From assembly GCA_900299215.1 (NCBI GenBank), contig OMIY01000262.1, positions 1-39,116 of the forward strand: 39,116 bases of DNA, read 5' to 3'. Source of the stretch: a bacterium (GTDB lineage: Bacteria; Bdellovibrionota_B; Oligoflexia; Oligoflexales; CAIYRB01). Position 1 is the first letter of the stretch, and each line of letters begins with the position of its first letter. A program made the translations under genes and the position numbers. The notes under the pieces were generated by a model that saw only the letters and a program-made list of their open reading frames with translations, did no database searches and had not been told where the DNA came from. Positions 32,370 through 39,116 of the stretch are shown here, piece after piece.

Positions 32370-34508
32370 CTAAGCAGGTTCACTCAAACTCCTGGTAGCC
32401 CGAGGTCCGAGCCACCTAATGTAAACGAAAGTGCAGTCATCCTTGGGCTTTTCTTGACCCCAGAGCGACTTGGTCACTGTTTGTAGCCGATGATGTACCT
32501 GATCAGCGGACGGAGCCTCCTTTAAAATTCCCTTGAGGTCCCTTAATCGGAATTTGCGGCCACCGGGTCCGAGGTTATCGAAAAGGCCATCAGTATGCAG
32601 AAATAGTGCTTCTCCCTGTTCAAGTTGAAATTCGACTCTACCGTAACGGGCCAATGGACGAAGTCCAAAGGGGTTTGCTGGGGGAATAACCGCGGATATT
32701 TGTGGCCCGTTAACGCGGAGCATGGGTGTGTGACCGGCGTTGAGGTAAGCGATTTTCCCGGTATCGATCTCAATACCCAGGATGGCTGCTGTCATCAGTT
32801 TCTGACCGCTATCACCGCTATCACGAACGGCACTGTTTAATACATTTGCTAGGATTTCCAAGACGGCCCCCATGTCCATCGACCTATTTTGGGCCTTTAT
32901 GGCTGAGATCGCCCCTTTAAACCCACCGGCAGTCGCAATCGAAACCAAGGCGGACATTAAATCATGACCAGTCACATCAGCTAAGACCACATATAGACGA
33001 CGCTGCTCCTCGTCGTAGTTGGTGCCGATCCAATCACCACCTGAGATCTCGGCTGGCTGGTACTCGCTAATGATCTCGATACCAGGAATACCCCTTAGTT
33101 CCTGCCCCAGAGACCGGTAGACCTCCTGCGCCTCAGCGAGGCTATTCTGCAGCGCACGGCGTTCTGCCGAAATTTTCGTTAACTCGACTCGTGTGGCTTC
33201 CTGCTCGCGCAGTTCATGATTCAATTTGATGATGTCACGTTCTCGAGATTCGACAGCTTGGAAAGCCGCATTGAACCGCCTGGCTAACTGGATCGATTGG
33301 AAACCGACGAAAAGGTACATTCCGATAGGGGACATTCTCGGAATGTCTAACCCGATGTTTAACGCGACAATTTCAAACACAGATAGTCCAGCAATGACTC
33401 CAAATCCAGCTAGGAAGAGCCTCGCTCCATCTCGATTCTTTTTGATCATGCTAATTATTGCGCGACTATACTCGACGACCAGAACTAAGTTCATCAACTG
33501 AGTAATCATGCGAGCGTAGCCGAAGATTGGCGGAGTTGTAACCAACGTCAGAATCGTGGCTGGCGTTACCACGATGATTGCGAGGATTAATGGCCATCTG
33601 CGACTATCTAGCGGATACATGCAATTAATGAATTTAGCCAATACCGGAATTGCAATAAAATAGCTCACAAGCTCCATCCGCCAAGACCAGAGACCAGGCA
33701 AACTGAGAAACATAACTCCAAGTTGACCCTCGCCTACAAAGATGATTCGCAGAGCGATGATCGAGCTAAATATCGCGAACCAAAGATTGGACGACTCAAA
33801 TCGTCGAAAAATGAACATCCATAGATGATAGAAGGCTGTAAAGATCAAGGTGCTTATCAGGAACATGTCAAAACCGACACGAAACGCCTGATTTCGTGCC
33901 ATCTGATCGGGATCTCCAATCATGAGATCACCAATAATGCCACCATGTGTGACAGTATAATTTGCCGTTTGGATCACGATTTCCATTTTACCGTGCGGCA
34001 CCTGATGCAACAGCAACACCTTGTGACCGCCACTATCAGTTTCGGGAATTTCGGTGCGATAATAGCCAAATTCACGTACCAATTCGCCATCTAGGTAAAT
34101 CCTGGCCCAGCCATAGAAATAAGGTAGCTGCAATCCAACCTGCTTTACGTTGGATGGCAGTGAAACTTGAGCTCGGTAAGTTGCCTTGCCGAAGTCGGTA
34201 AGTACGTCAGCACCAACTTTGCCACCGCGCCATACTTGTGGAACTTCGTAGTACAGCGATTGCGAGACTCTTGCGCCTAGGTCTGCAGGAGACAATAGCT
34301 CGCCCCAGTAGAATTCCCAGTCCCCTCGCACAGCCACTGCACCACCGCGAACAAAATCAACATCATCTAGGTTCATGTGCCCACGTTCCACCATGGGCAT
34401 ATTGGCCGCTGTAGATTTCAAAGAAATCGAAATTAGAAATGTGATCACACCAATGGCGCCTAAAGCTCGCCATATGTTGTTTCCTAGTTGGCTATGTGAG
34501 CGATCCAT
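32370..34508 (-). CDS. 7TMR-DISM sensor fused to SpoIIE-type phosphatase
   Basis: The start is ATG 34508, with AAGG six bases upstream; a TTG at 34553 would add 15 residues. The product has about 712 residues: an N-terminal helix (about 12-34), a periplasmic DISMED1-like galactose-binding-fold domain (about 45-185, with RGDWEFYWGELL), and seven transmembrane helices (about 200-395). A coiled coil (about 400-465) leads to a SpoIIE-type phosphatase (about 475-700). Motifs GGDWIGT, LADVTGHDLMSAL, NAGHTPM, TDGLFDNLG and DDCTF are present. The GHG of relatives is GHD here. An outside ligand, perhaps a carbohydrate, would control dephosphorylation of a cytosolic target. Confidence 0.92.
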   Translation of the reverse strand: MDRSHSQLGNNIWRALGAIGVITFLISISLKSTAANMPMVERGHMNLDDVDFVRGGAVAVRGDWEFYWGELLSPADLGARVSQSLYYEVPQVWRGGKVGADVLTDFGKATYRAQVSLPSNVKQVGLQLPYFYGWARIYLDGELVREFGYYRTEIPETDSGGHKVLLLHQVPHGKMEIVIQTANYTVTHGGIIGDLMIGDPDQMARNQAFRVGFDMFLISTLIFTAFYHLWMFIFRRFESSNLWFAIFSSIIALRIIFVGEGQLGVMFLSLPGLWSWRMELVSYFIAIPVLAKFINCMYPLDSRRWPLILAIIVVTPATILTLVTTPPIFGYARMITQLMNLVLVVEYSRAIISMIKKNRDGARLFLAGFGVIAGLSVFEIVALNIGLDIPRMSPIGMYLFVGFQSIQLARRFNAAFQAVESRERDIIKLNHELREQEATRVELTKISAERRALQNSLAEAQEVYRSLGQELRGIPGIEIISEYQPAEISGGDWIGTNYDEEQRRLYVVLADVTGHDLMSALVSIATAGGFKGAISAIKAQNRSMDMGAVLEILANVLNSAVRDSGDSGQKLMTAAILGIEIDTGKIAYLNAGHTPMLRVNGPQISAVIPPANPFGLRPLARYGRVEFQLEQGEALFLHTDGLFDNLGPGGRKFRLRDLKGILKEAPSADQVHHRLQTVTKSLWGQEKPKDDCTFVYIRWLGPRATRSLSEPA

Positions 34509-34623
34509 CGTTGCCTTACCAAAGTAGGGAAATCCCCCAATGTTTATCGGCAAGTTAGAGCTCGAGTTGAGTTGAACCCAAAATATTTAAATTAATGAAT
34601 TCAGGTACTTAAGGAAAAACCGA

Positions 34624-35499
34624 TTAACGCACCAATGAATCCACAATATTTTTGCGCACAGTCGGGTCCGCCACGATAGTGACATGGGCCAAAAGTGCAT
34701 CTGCAGCCAAGTTAATATCTGAGTTCTCGGCTCCGTCCACTGGACCTGAATGCAAGTAGTTCTTTTCGTCCTGATAGTGGTTACTCCACAGCTTCGCCTT
34801 AGATTTAATCGTCGCCAATCCGTCGGCTCCAAAATCAGCAGGTGATTGTTTGCATCCTTCTGCTGACTGCCCACTCACAGAGCCTAAAAAATCTGAAGGC
34901 TGACATTTGGTTGCGCTAATGGGATCTACCGTCGCTAGTGTCATCAGGCTAGTACCGGGCGCAAGTTCCAGTTCTCTAGCCAATTTCATCGCTAACCATC
35001 CACCGTATGAGTAACCGACAAGATGCACTGAGGCATTGGCTTCTTTTGCGATAATCTGGCCAATCTTTGAAGTGAAGTCATTAACTCCGACGTATTGGGT
35101 AAACTTGGGGAACTCAGCAGTTGTAAAGTAGACAGAGCCCGTAGCTTGCGTAAAACAAGAAAGCAAAAAAATCGGATCCGGTTTACTTTTAGCCTTCAAA
35201 TCAGCTTTAAGATCGTCAAGGATTCGCGTCATATTCGTGCCTTTTATCTCACCTTCGGTATCGGAGAAGTTCGGGCACGTAGCAAAGCCATCTAAAAGAA
35301 AATAGAGGCTTTTCCCTGGCTTAGGTACAGGGTCACCTGGTGATTTCGAGACTGTAGGGTTTTGTGGCTGCGACGAGCCGCCAGCTCGGAGACCCACATC
35401 CTTCTTTACCGGTTTGCCATCACCGCAGCCGGTGGACAGACCCCATAGAATCATTGCGATCAGTGGCAGTAGCTTCAAATGTTCGTGCGAGTACCACAT
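34624..35499 (-). CDS. Alpha/beta-hydrolase lipoprotein
   Basis: The 291-residue precursor has a signal peptide and Cys25 (LSTGC), a near-lipobox with Ser at -3. A Pro/Lys/Ser-rich linker is followed by an alpha/beta-hydrolase-like fold (about 63-290). The nucleophile elbow GYSYGG contains Ser164; TVDPIS (Asp192) fits the acid. The His is not certain (NHYQDEKNYLHSG or LLAHVT). The substrate is unknown; an ester or thioester hydrolase in the periplasm is plausible. AGGAGG is 11 bases from ATG 35499, a slightly long spacing. It lies 115 bases before the DISM-SpoIIE gene and is divergent from the peroxidase gene. Confidence 0.8.
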   Translation of the reverse strand: MWYSHEHLKLLPLIAMILWGLSTGCGDGKPVKKDVGLRAGGSSQPQNPTVSKSPGDPVPKPGKSLYFLLDGFATCPNFSDTEGEIKGTNMTRILDDLKADLKAKSKPDPIFLLSCFTQATGSVYFTTAEFPKFTQYVGVNDFTSKIGQIIAKEANASVHLVGYSYGGWLAMKLARELELAPGTSLMTLATVDPISATKCQPSDFLGSVSGQSAEGCKQSPADFGADGLATIKSKAKLWSNHYQDEKNYLHSGPVDGAENSDINLAADALLAHVTIVADPTVRKNIVDSLVR

Positions 35500-35723
35500 G
35501 GGGATGTAAACCTCCTAAACACTAGCCTCTCAATCTACATTTCGGATGAATTCAACTAAAACTAAAACAAATATTATTTTTATATTTATTACAGTTAGTT
35601 ACGATAAAAATAGCGACCCGAAATAAGTTGGCAGAAATTGTGCAAAGGGTGCATCGCGGATGTCTATTTGACGTCTGTAGTCCCCGGTGTCTGGGTCTGA
35701 ACTGAGCTGTTACGAGGTCGTGT
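35500..35723. other. AT-rich divergent intergenic region
   Basis: 224 bases separate two divergent lipoprotein genes. The part at about 35551-35610 is strongly AT-rich (runs of A, T and TATTTATT). No clear -35/-10 pair, operator or terminator could be assigned, but both genes must be transcribed from here. Confidence 0.5.
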
Positions 35724-37166
35724 ATGTTCCGAAATTTAGCAATCATGAGTGCCCTGCTGACTGCATGTGGAGGCACCAAGTCGGAGAGCAAAACACCTCA
35801 GACTGAACCAAGCGCTGGACAAAGCACTATTAGAGTCGAGCAAACGCAGGAGCTTGCAGTTACCTCGGGAACCATTGGAAACTCCACTCTCAACACTGCC
35901 ATCACTCGTATGGCTGCGCCACCAAGGATCATTCCCAATCTCCAGCCCTTCGCCAATGCTCGAGGTTTTGCCGCTACTTTTAGTACGGCGGGTAGTATCG
36001 ACTTAGACAATCTTTTTTTCAAAAGTCTCGGCAGCAACGGCCGTACCTGTGTTACGTGTCACAGTCCTTCTACTGGATGGACGGTGAACCCTACTGACAT
36101 CGTCTCTCGCTTCAATGCCACGAATGGTCTCGATCCCATATTCAGACCTAACGATGGCGCAGTGTGCGCAAATGCAAACGTTTCGACTGTACAGGCAAGA
36201 AGTAATGCTTACAGCCTTCTACTCCGACGAGGAGTATTCCGCATTGACCTACCCGTACCTTCTGATCGTGATTTTGACCTAGTCAATGCTACAGGCGTCT
36301 ATTGCAATAATCCCATGCAATCGCAGTTCTTGCCACTGTTTCGCCGTCCATTACCGTCAACCAACCTAAAATTCTTGGCATCAGTGATGTGGGATGGTCG
36401 CGAGAGCAAACCAGGGCTGACGGTAAGAGAATCTCTCTTGAATCAGGCTAATAATGCGACCGTTGGTCACGCCCAATCTCTATCTCAATTATCACCTGAA
36501 GACCGTGAGCGTATTGTCAACTTCGAGCTAGGTTTATTTACTGCGCAGATTTCAAGCTTGGCCGCTCTCAACAGCAGCGGAGTCAATGGCGGTCCAAAAT
36601 TTCTTGCCGATGTGCCATTCACTATTGGCACAAACTTCCCACCGAATTTTGACCCATCAATCTTCAATCTGTTTAACTTGTGGCGCACTCGCCCAAATTC
36701 AGCCGGTCAAGCGGCAATCGCTCGCGGAGAGCAAATCTTTAATACCAAGAAATTTCGCATTCGCAATGTCGCTGGATTGCCATCCGCCGATTTTGAAGGT
36801 ACTTGCGGAACCTGCCACAACACGCCAAATGTTGGCAGCTTCTCAGCTCCAGGATTTGTCAATATTGGAATCGGAGCCGCAAATCGCCGCACCGTGGACA
36901 TGCCTCTTTTTACCTTCAGAAACAAGTCTACCGGAGCGACCATTGCCGTGAGCGATCCTGGACGTGCCCTCGTCACTGGCAAGTGGGATGATATAGGTAA
37001 GTTTAAGGTTCCCAGTTTGCGAGCTCTGCCAACTAGAGCACCATACTTCCATGATGGCTCGGCTCAATCGATTGAGGACGTGATTGGTTTTTATGTTGGC
37101 CGCTTTGGTATTAACATGAATCCCCAAGAACAAGCAGATTTAAGTGCCTTCCTTCGATCTTTATGA
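35724..37166 (+). CDS. Di-haem cytochrome c peroxidase-like lipoprotein
   Basis: GAGG lies about ten bases before ATG 35724. The 480-residue precursor has a very short signal peptide with lipobox LTAC (Cys15). It carries two haem c sites: CVTCH (Cys109, Cys112, His113) and CGTCH (Cys361, Cys364, His365). Other family blocks are SVMWDGRESKPG in the middle and RALPTRAPYFHDGSA near the end, as in the CcpA/MauG superfamily. It would receive electrons from cytochrome c or a quinol and reduce peroxide in the periplasm. Activity is not proven, since some relatives oxidise other substrates. It is convergent with the oxyR-like gene (9 bases apart) and lies beside ahpC-ahpF. Confidence 0.92.
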   Translation: MFRNLAIMSALLTACGGTKSESKTPQTEPSAGQSTIRVEQTQELAVTSGTIGNSTLNTAITRMAAPPRIIPNLQPFANARGFAATFSTAGSIDLDNLFFKSLGSNGRTCVTCHSPSTGWTVNPTDIVSRFNATNGLDPIFRPNDGAVCANANVSTVQARSNAYSLLLRRGVFRIDLPVPSDRDFDLVNATGVYCNNPMQSQFLPLFRRPLPSTNLKFLASVMWDGRESKPGLTVRESLLNQANNATVGHAQSLSQLSPEDRERIVNFELGLFTAQISSLAALNSSGVNGGPKFLADVPFTIGTNFPPNFDPSIFNLFNLWRTRPNSAGQAAIARGEQIFNTKKFRIRNVAGLPSADFEGTCGTCHNTPNVGSFSAPGFVNIGIGAANRRTVDMPLFTFRNKSTGATIAVSDPGRALVTGKWDDIGKFKVPSLRALPTRAPYFHDGSAQSIEDVIGFYVGRFGINMNPQEQADLSAFLRSL

Positions 37167-37175
37167 CTAATTACT

Positions 37176-38120
37176 TTAGTCGATTGGGACCGTTCGCTGT
37201 TTACTCGTGTTGGACTTTATTGAGTCGGGTAAGTTACCCGCGATGATTTCCACTAACTTGGCGAGCAACTTGGTCCTCATAAAGGAACGGTGAACCACCA
37301 AGCTAACCTCTCGAGTTGGAACAGGTTGTTTAAACGGCACGACGACTCCTTGTCGTCGCGCCTCCCAGCTAGCCGCAAGTTCCGGAATCACAGTGTATCC
37401 CTGGCGTTGTTCCACGAGTCGACACAATGTTTCTAAACTGCCACTGCTGAAGCTCAAGCCACCCTTTGAGACGGTGCGACTGCGGCGTCCGCGACAAACA
37501 CGAAGGGTTTGCTCGCGCAAGCAATGCCCCTCAGTCAGCTACAGTAAATGCTCATCTTTCAGAGCTTGATCATCGATTTCCTTGATCGATCCCAAATCAC
37601 TATCCTTAGCCGCGTAAACATAAAAGGCTTCGTTGAATAGAAAATGTTCTATCAACGAATCCTCGCCTAAAGGAGTGGCAAGTAAGCCAACATCAAATCT
37701 ATTGCGATTCAAGCCATCGATAATGTCTGATGTCCTTGCCTCCTCTATGGAGAGCTCGATGTTTGGACATTGGTTTTGCAAGTCATTGAGAAAAAGCGGC
37801 ACCAAATAAGGTGAGATCGTTGGAATCACCGCGAGTCTGAGCTCACCACTGAGTTCGTCCTTGGTCACGTTCACAAGTTGCTCAATTTTAGCGGCCTGAC
37901 TGAGCACCAGGCGACTCTGCTCTATCACGAGTCGCCCTATCGGTGTCGGAGCAATGGGCTGACTGCTGCGGTCAAATATCAGGATTCCAAGGTCATCCTC
38001 TAATTTTTTGATCTGCATGGACAAAGTTGGCTGTGTTACAAAGCACGATTTAGCGGCTTGATGGAAGTTGCCAAACCGCTCAACGGCGATCAAATAGCCT
38101 AGCTGAGTTAGTGTAATCAT
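37176..38120 (-). pseudogene. oxyR: OxyR-like LysR-family regulator interrupted by in-frame TAG at codon 194
   Basis: From ATG 38120 the frame encodes a LysR-type HTH (about 1-60, HQAAKSCFVTQPTLSMQIKK) and the first part of an OxyR-like effector domain. It stops at TAG (37539-37541). The same frame continues with LTEGHC and the rest of the domain to TAA at 37176, giving about 314 codons as in OxyR (305 in E. coli). The peroxide-sensing cysteines are both present after the stop, at codons 200 (GHC) and 209 (RVC). Their spacing equals that of E. coli Cys199/Cys208. No frame change is needed. It may be a nonsense-mutated gene, a sequence error or a read-through gene. It is divergent from ahpC, the usual OxyR target. 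Confidence 0.85.
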
Positions 38121-38212
38121 CTTCTGAGTGACCTTTTATTACCATAGTGACCTGTTTATATACCCAAAGAATACAGCATGTTAAGTTAACTATCAAGAAA
38201 ATCGATCAGTAG

Positions 38213-38232
38213 ATAAAAATTATAGATTTTAT
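38213..38232 (+). promoter_or_regulatory. LysR-type operator candidate between oxyR-like gene and ahpC
   Basis: ATAAAA (38213-38218) and TTTTAT (38227-38232) are perfect inverted arms. They contain a T-N11-A spacing (T38214, A38226), the general LysR box. The 207-base divergent region is AT-rich around it. I could not fit the full four-half-site OxyR consensus or assign a clear promoter. Confidence 0.3.
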
Positions 38233-38327
38233 TGATTCAACGATTCAACCGATAACTGAGTTGTAACAAGCTCGGGGCATGTGACCTGGGCACTAACGGA
38301 TGTGTGTGAATCACTAAGGAGGCTTTT

Positions 38328-38894
38328 ATGTCTAGCATCATTAATTCCAAAATCCCTGAGTTCAAAGTCCAGGCCTATCACAACAACAGTTTCAAAACGG
38401 TCAGCAACGCAGACTTAAGCGGCAAATGGTCAGTATTCTTCTTTTACCCTGCCGATTTTACCTTCGTATGCCCTACCGAACTAGGCGATATGGCCGATAA
38501 GTACGAAGAGCTTAAGAAACTCGGCGTCGAGGTGTATTCAGTTAGCACCGATACGCACTTTACCCACAAAGCGTGGCACGATGCGTCGGATACTATCAAG
38601 AAAATCAAATTTCCAATGCTGGCTGATCCGACCGCTCATCTTGCAAAATCCTTTGGAGTTTATATCGAAGACGAAGGAGTCGCCTACCGCGGAACTTTTT
38701 TAGTCGATCCTGAGGGCCGCATCAAAGTAGCTGAAATCCATGATAACGGCATAGGACGCAATGCCGATGAGCTGGTCAGAAAGATCCAAGCGGCACAATT
38801 CGTTGCCACTCACAAAGGCGAAGTATGCCCAGCTAAATGGCGTCCAGGGAAAGAAACACTGAAACCGGGTCTAGATCTGGTAGGCAAAATCTGA
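38328..38894 (+). CDS. ahpC: Alkyl hydroperoxide reductase subunit C (2-Cys peroxiredoxin)
   Basis: The 188-residue enzyme reduces hydrogen peroxide and organic peroxides in the cytosol. The peroxidatic cysteine is Cys48 in TFVCPTE, and the resolving cysteine is Cys167 in EVCPAKW. Their 119-residue separation equals that of E. coli AhpC (46/165). AGGAGG five bases before ATG 38328 gives a very strong ribosome binding site. It is the first gene of an ahpC-ahpF pair and is divergent from the oxyR-like gene. In most bacteria OxyR induces this operon. Confidence 0.97.
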   Translation: MSSIINSKIPEFKVQAYHNNSFKTVSNADLSGKWSVFFFYPADFTFVCPTELGDMADKYEELKKLGVEVYSVSTDTHFTHKAWHDASDTIKKIKFPMLADPTAHLAKSFGVYIEDEGVAYRGTFLVDPEGRIKVAEIHDNGIGRNADELVRKIQAAQFVATHKGEVCPAKWRPGKETLKPGLDLVGKI

Positions 38895-38906
38895 TTGGCC
38901 CTGATT

Positions 38907-38927
38907 GGTGGGCGCTTGTCGCCCACC
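38907..38927 (+). terminator. GC-rich hairpin between ahpC and ahpF
   Basis: GGTGGGCG (38907-38914) pairs perfectly with CGCCCACC (38920-38927) across CTTGT. A T-run appears only 16 bases later (38945-38953). It may act as a partial terminator or RNA stabiliser, giving more ahpC than ahpF mRNA. Confidence 0.5.
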
Positions 38928-38968
38928 TTCATCGGCAGAGTTGGTTTTTTTTAAATGACGGAGGACTT

Positions 38969-39116
38969 ATGTTTGACACTGCTATTCGCGAACAGCTTGC
39001 CCCTTTATTAGCACAGCTCAGTGCGCAGGTTGCCATAGAAGTAATGAGTAGTGCGCATGACCAACAAGCCGAGCTCCTTGCTCTACTTGAGGGGCTTGCC
39101 TCGATGTCAGACAAAA
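38969..39116 (+). CDS. ahpF: Alkyl hydroperoxide reductase subunit F, N-terminus (3' end outside window)
   Basis: GGAGG at 38960-38964 precedes ATG 38969. The 49 visible residues start MFDTAIREQLAPLLAQL and end GLASMSDK. They match the N-terminal thioredoxin-fold domain of AhpF (E. coli: MLDTNMKTQLKAYLEKL, then ELSDK). AhpF is the flavoprotein that passes electrons from NADH to AhpC, which is encoded 74 bases upstream. The FAD and NADH domains lie beyond the window. Confidence 0.85.
   Translation, partial: MFDTAIREQLAPLLAQLSAQVAIEVMSSAHDQQAELLALLEGLASMSDK

Noticed and set aside
17542-34508. Sporulation locus because of SpoIIE-type domains
   Set aside because: Only the phosphatase domain is shared; no other sporulation gene is present, and such domains are common in non-sporulating Gram-negative bacteria.
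37521-37541. Frameshift as cause of the split oxyR-like gene
   Set aside because: Codons before and after the TAG are in the same frame and continue the OxyR motif EGHCLR, so only a stop codon interrupts it.
37539-37541. Genome-wide recoding of UAG as a sense codon
   Set aside because: The PilZ gene, speA and deoC all end naturally in TAG at family-typical lengths.

Overview
The window reads as chromosomal DNA of a Gram-negative bacterium of roughly 50% GC. Signal peptides, lipoboxes, outer-membrane barrels ending in Phe and FecR/TPR surface proteins show an outer membrane. Dense SpoIIE-type phosphatases, 7TMR-DISM and CHASE2 sensors, a DUF6178-like protein, cysteine-rich or DUF1566 lipoproteins and a LonB-like protease suggest a deltaproteobacterial or Bdellovibrionota/Oligoflexia-type genome. 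That placement is inference from gene content only. I see no rRNA, tRNA, transposase, prophage or CRISPR.

Layout. 1-5712 (+): the 3' end of a 6-phosphofructokinase, a HAMP membrane protein, a tiny Arg/Lys-rich protein gene (1199-1303), two adjacent RNA hairpins (the second a strong terminator), then a coiled-coil protein/Lon-like protease pair and epmA. 5812-8596 (+): a PilZ protein, three small overlapping or closely spaced unknown genes, and an outer-membrane barrel. 8607-12199 (-): rsmD-coaD followed by a large FecR/TPR/barrel protein coupled to coaD by an ATGA overlap. 12352-17513 (+): speA, a STAS-zinc-ribbon protein, a PAS-GGDEF diguanylate cyclase and a repeat-bearing DUF1566 protein. 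17542-23252: a membrane SpoIIE phosphatase (-), a 7TMR-DISM class III nucleotide cyclase (+), and a coupled pair of a DUF6178-like protein and a 155-aa protein (-). 23437-31516: polyprenyl diphosphate synthase, M16 peptidase, CHASE2-SpoIIE phosphatase, cysteine-rich lipoprotein, a double-TM2 protein (-) and a von Willebrand A lipoprotein. 31550-35499 (-): deoC, a 7TMR-DISM-SpoIIE phosphatase and an alpha/beta-hydrolase lipoprotein. 35724-39116: an oxidative-stress block of di-haem peroxidase-like lipoprotein, oxyR-like regulator (-), ahpC and the start of ahpF.

Two themes stand out. First, signalling: three multi-pass SpoIIE phosphatases with three different sensor regions, a DISM-coupled cyclase, a diguanylate cyclase, a PilZ protein, a stand-alone HAMP protein and a STAS protein fit in 39 kb, with no anti-sigma kinase or sigma factor beside them. 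Second, peroxide defence: the oxyR-like gene has an in-frame UAG at codon 194, six codons before the first redox cysteine, although the rest of the reading frame, including both cysteines, is intact. Other points of interest are the very basic 34-aa protein, the two-hairpin leader upstream of the Lon operon, the FecR/TPR/barrel architecture and the two families of internally repeated surface proteins.
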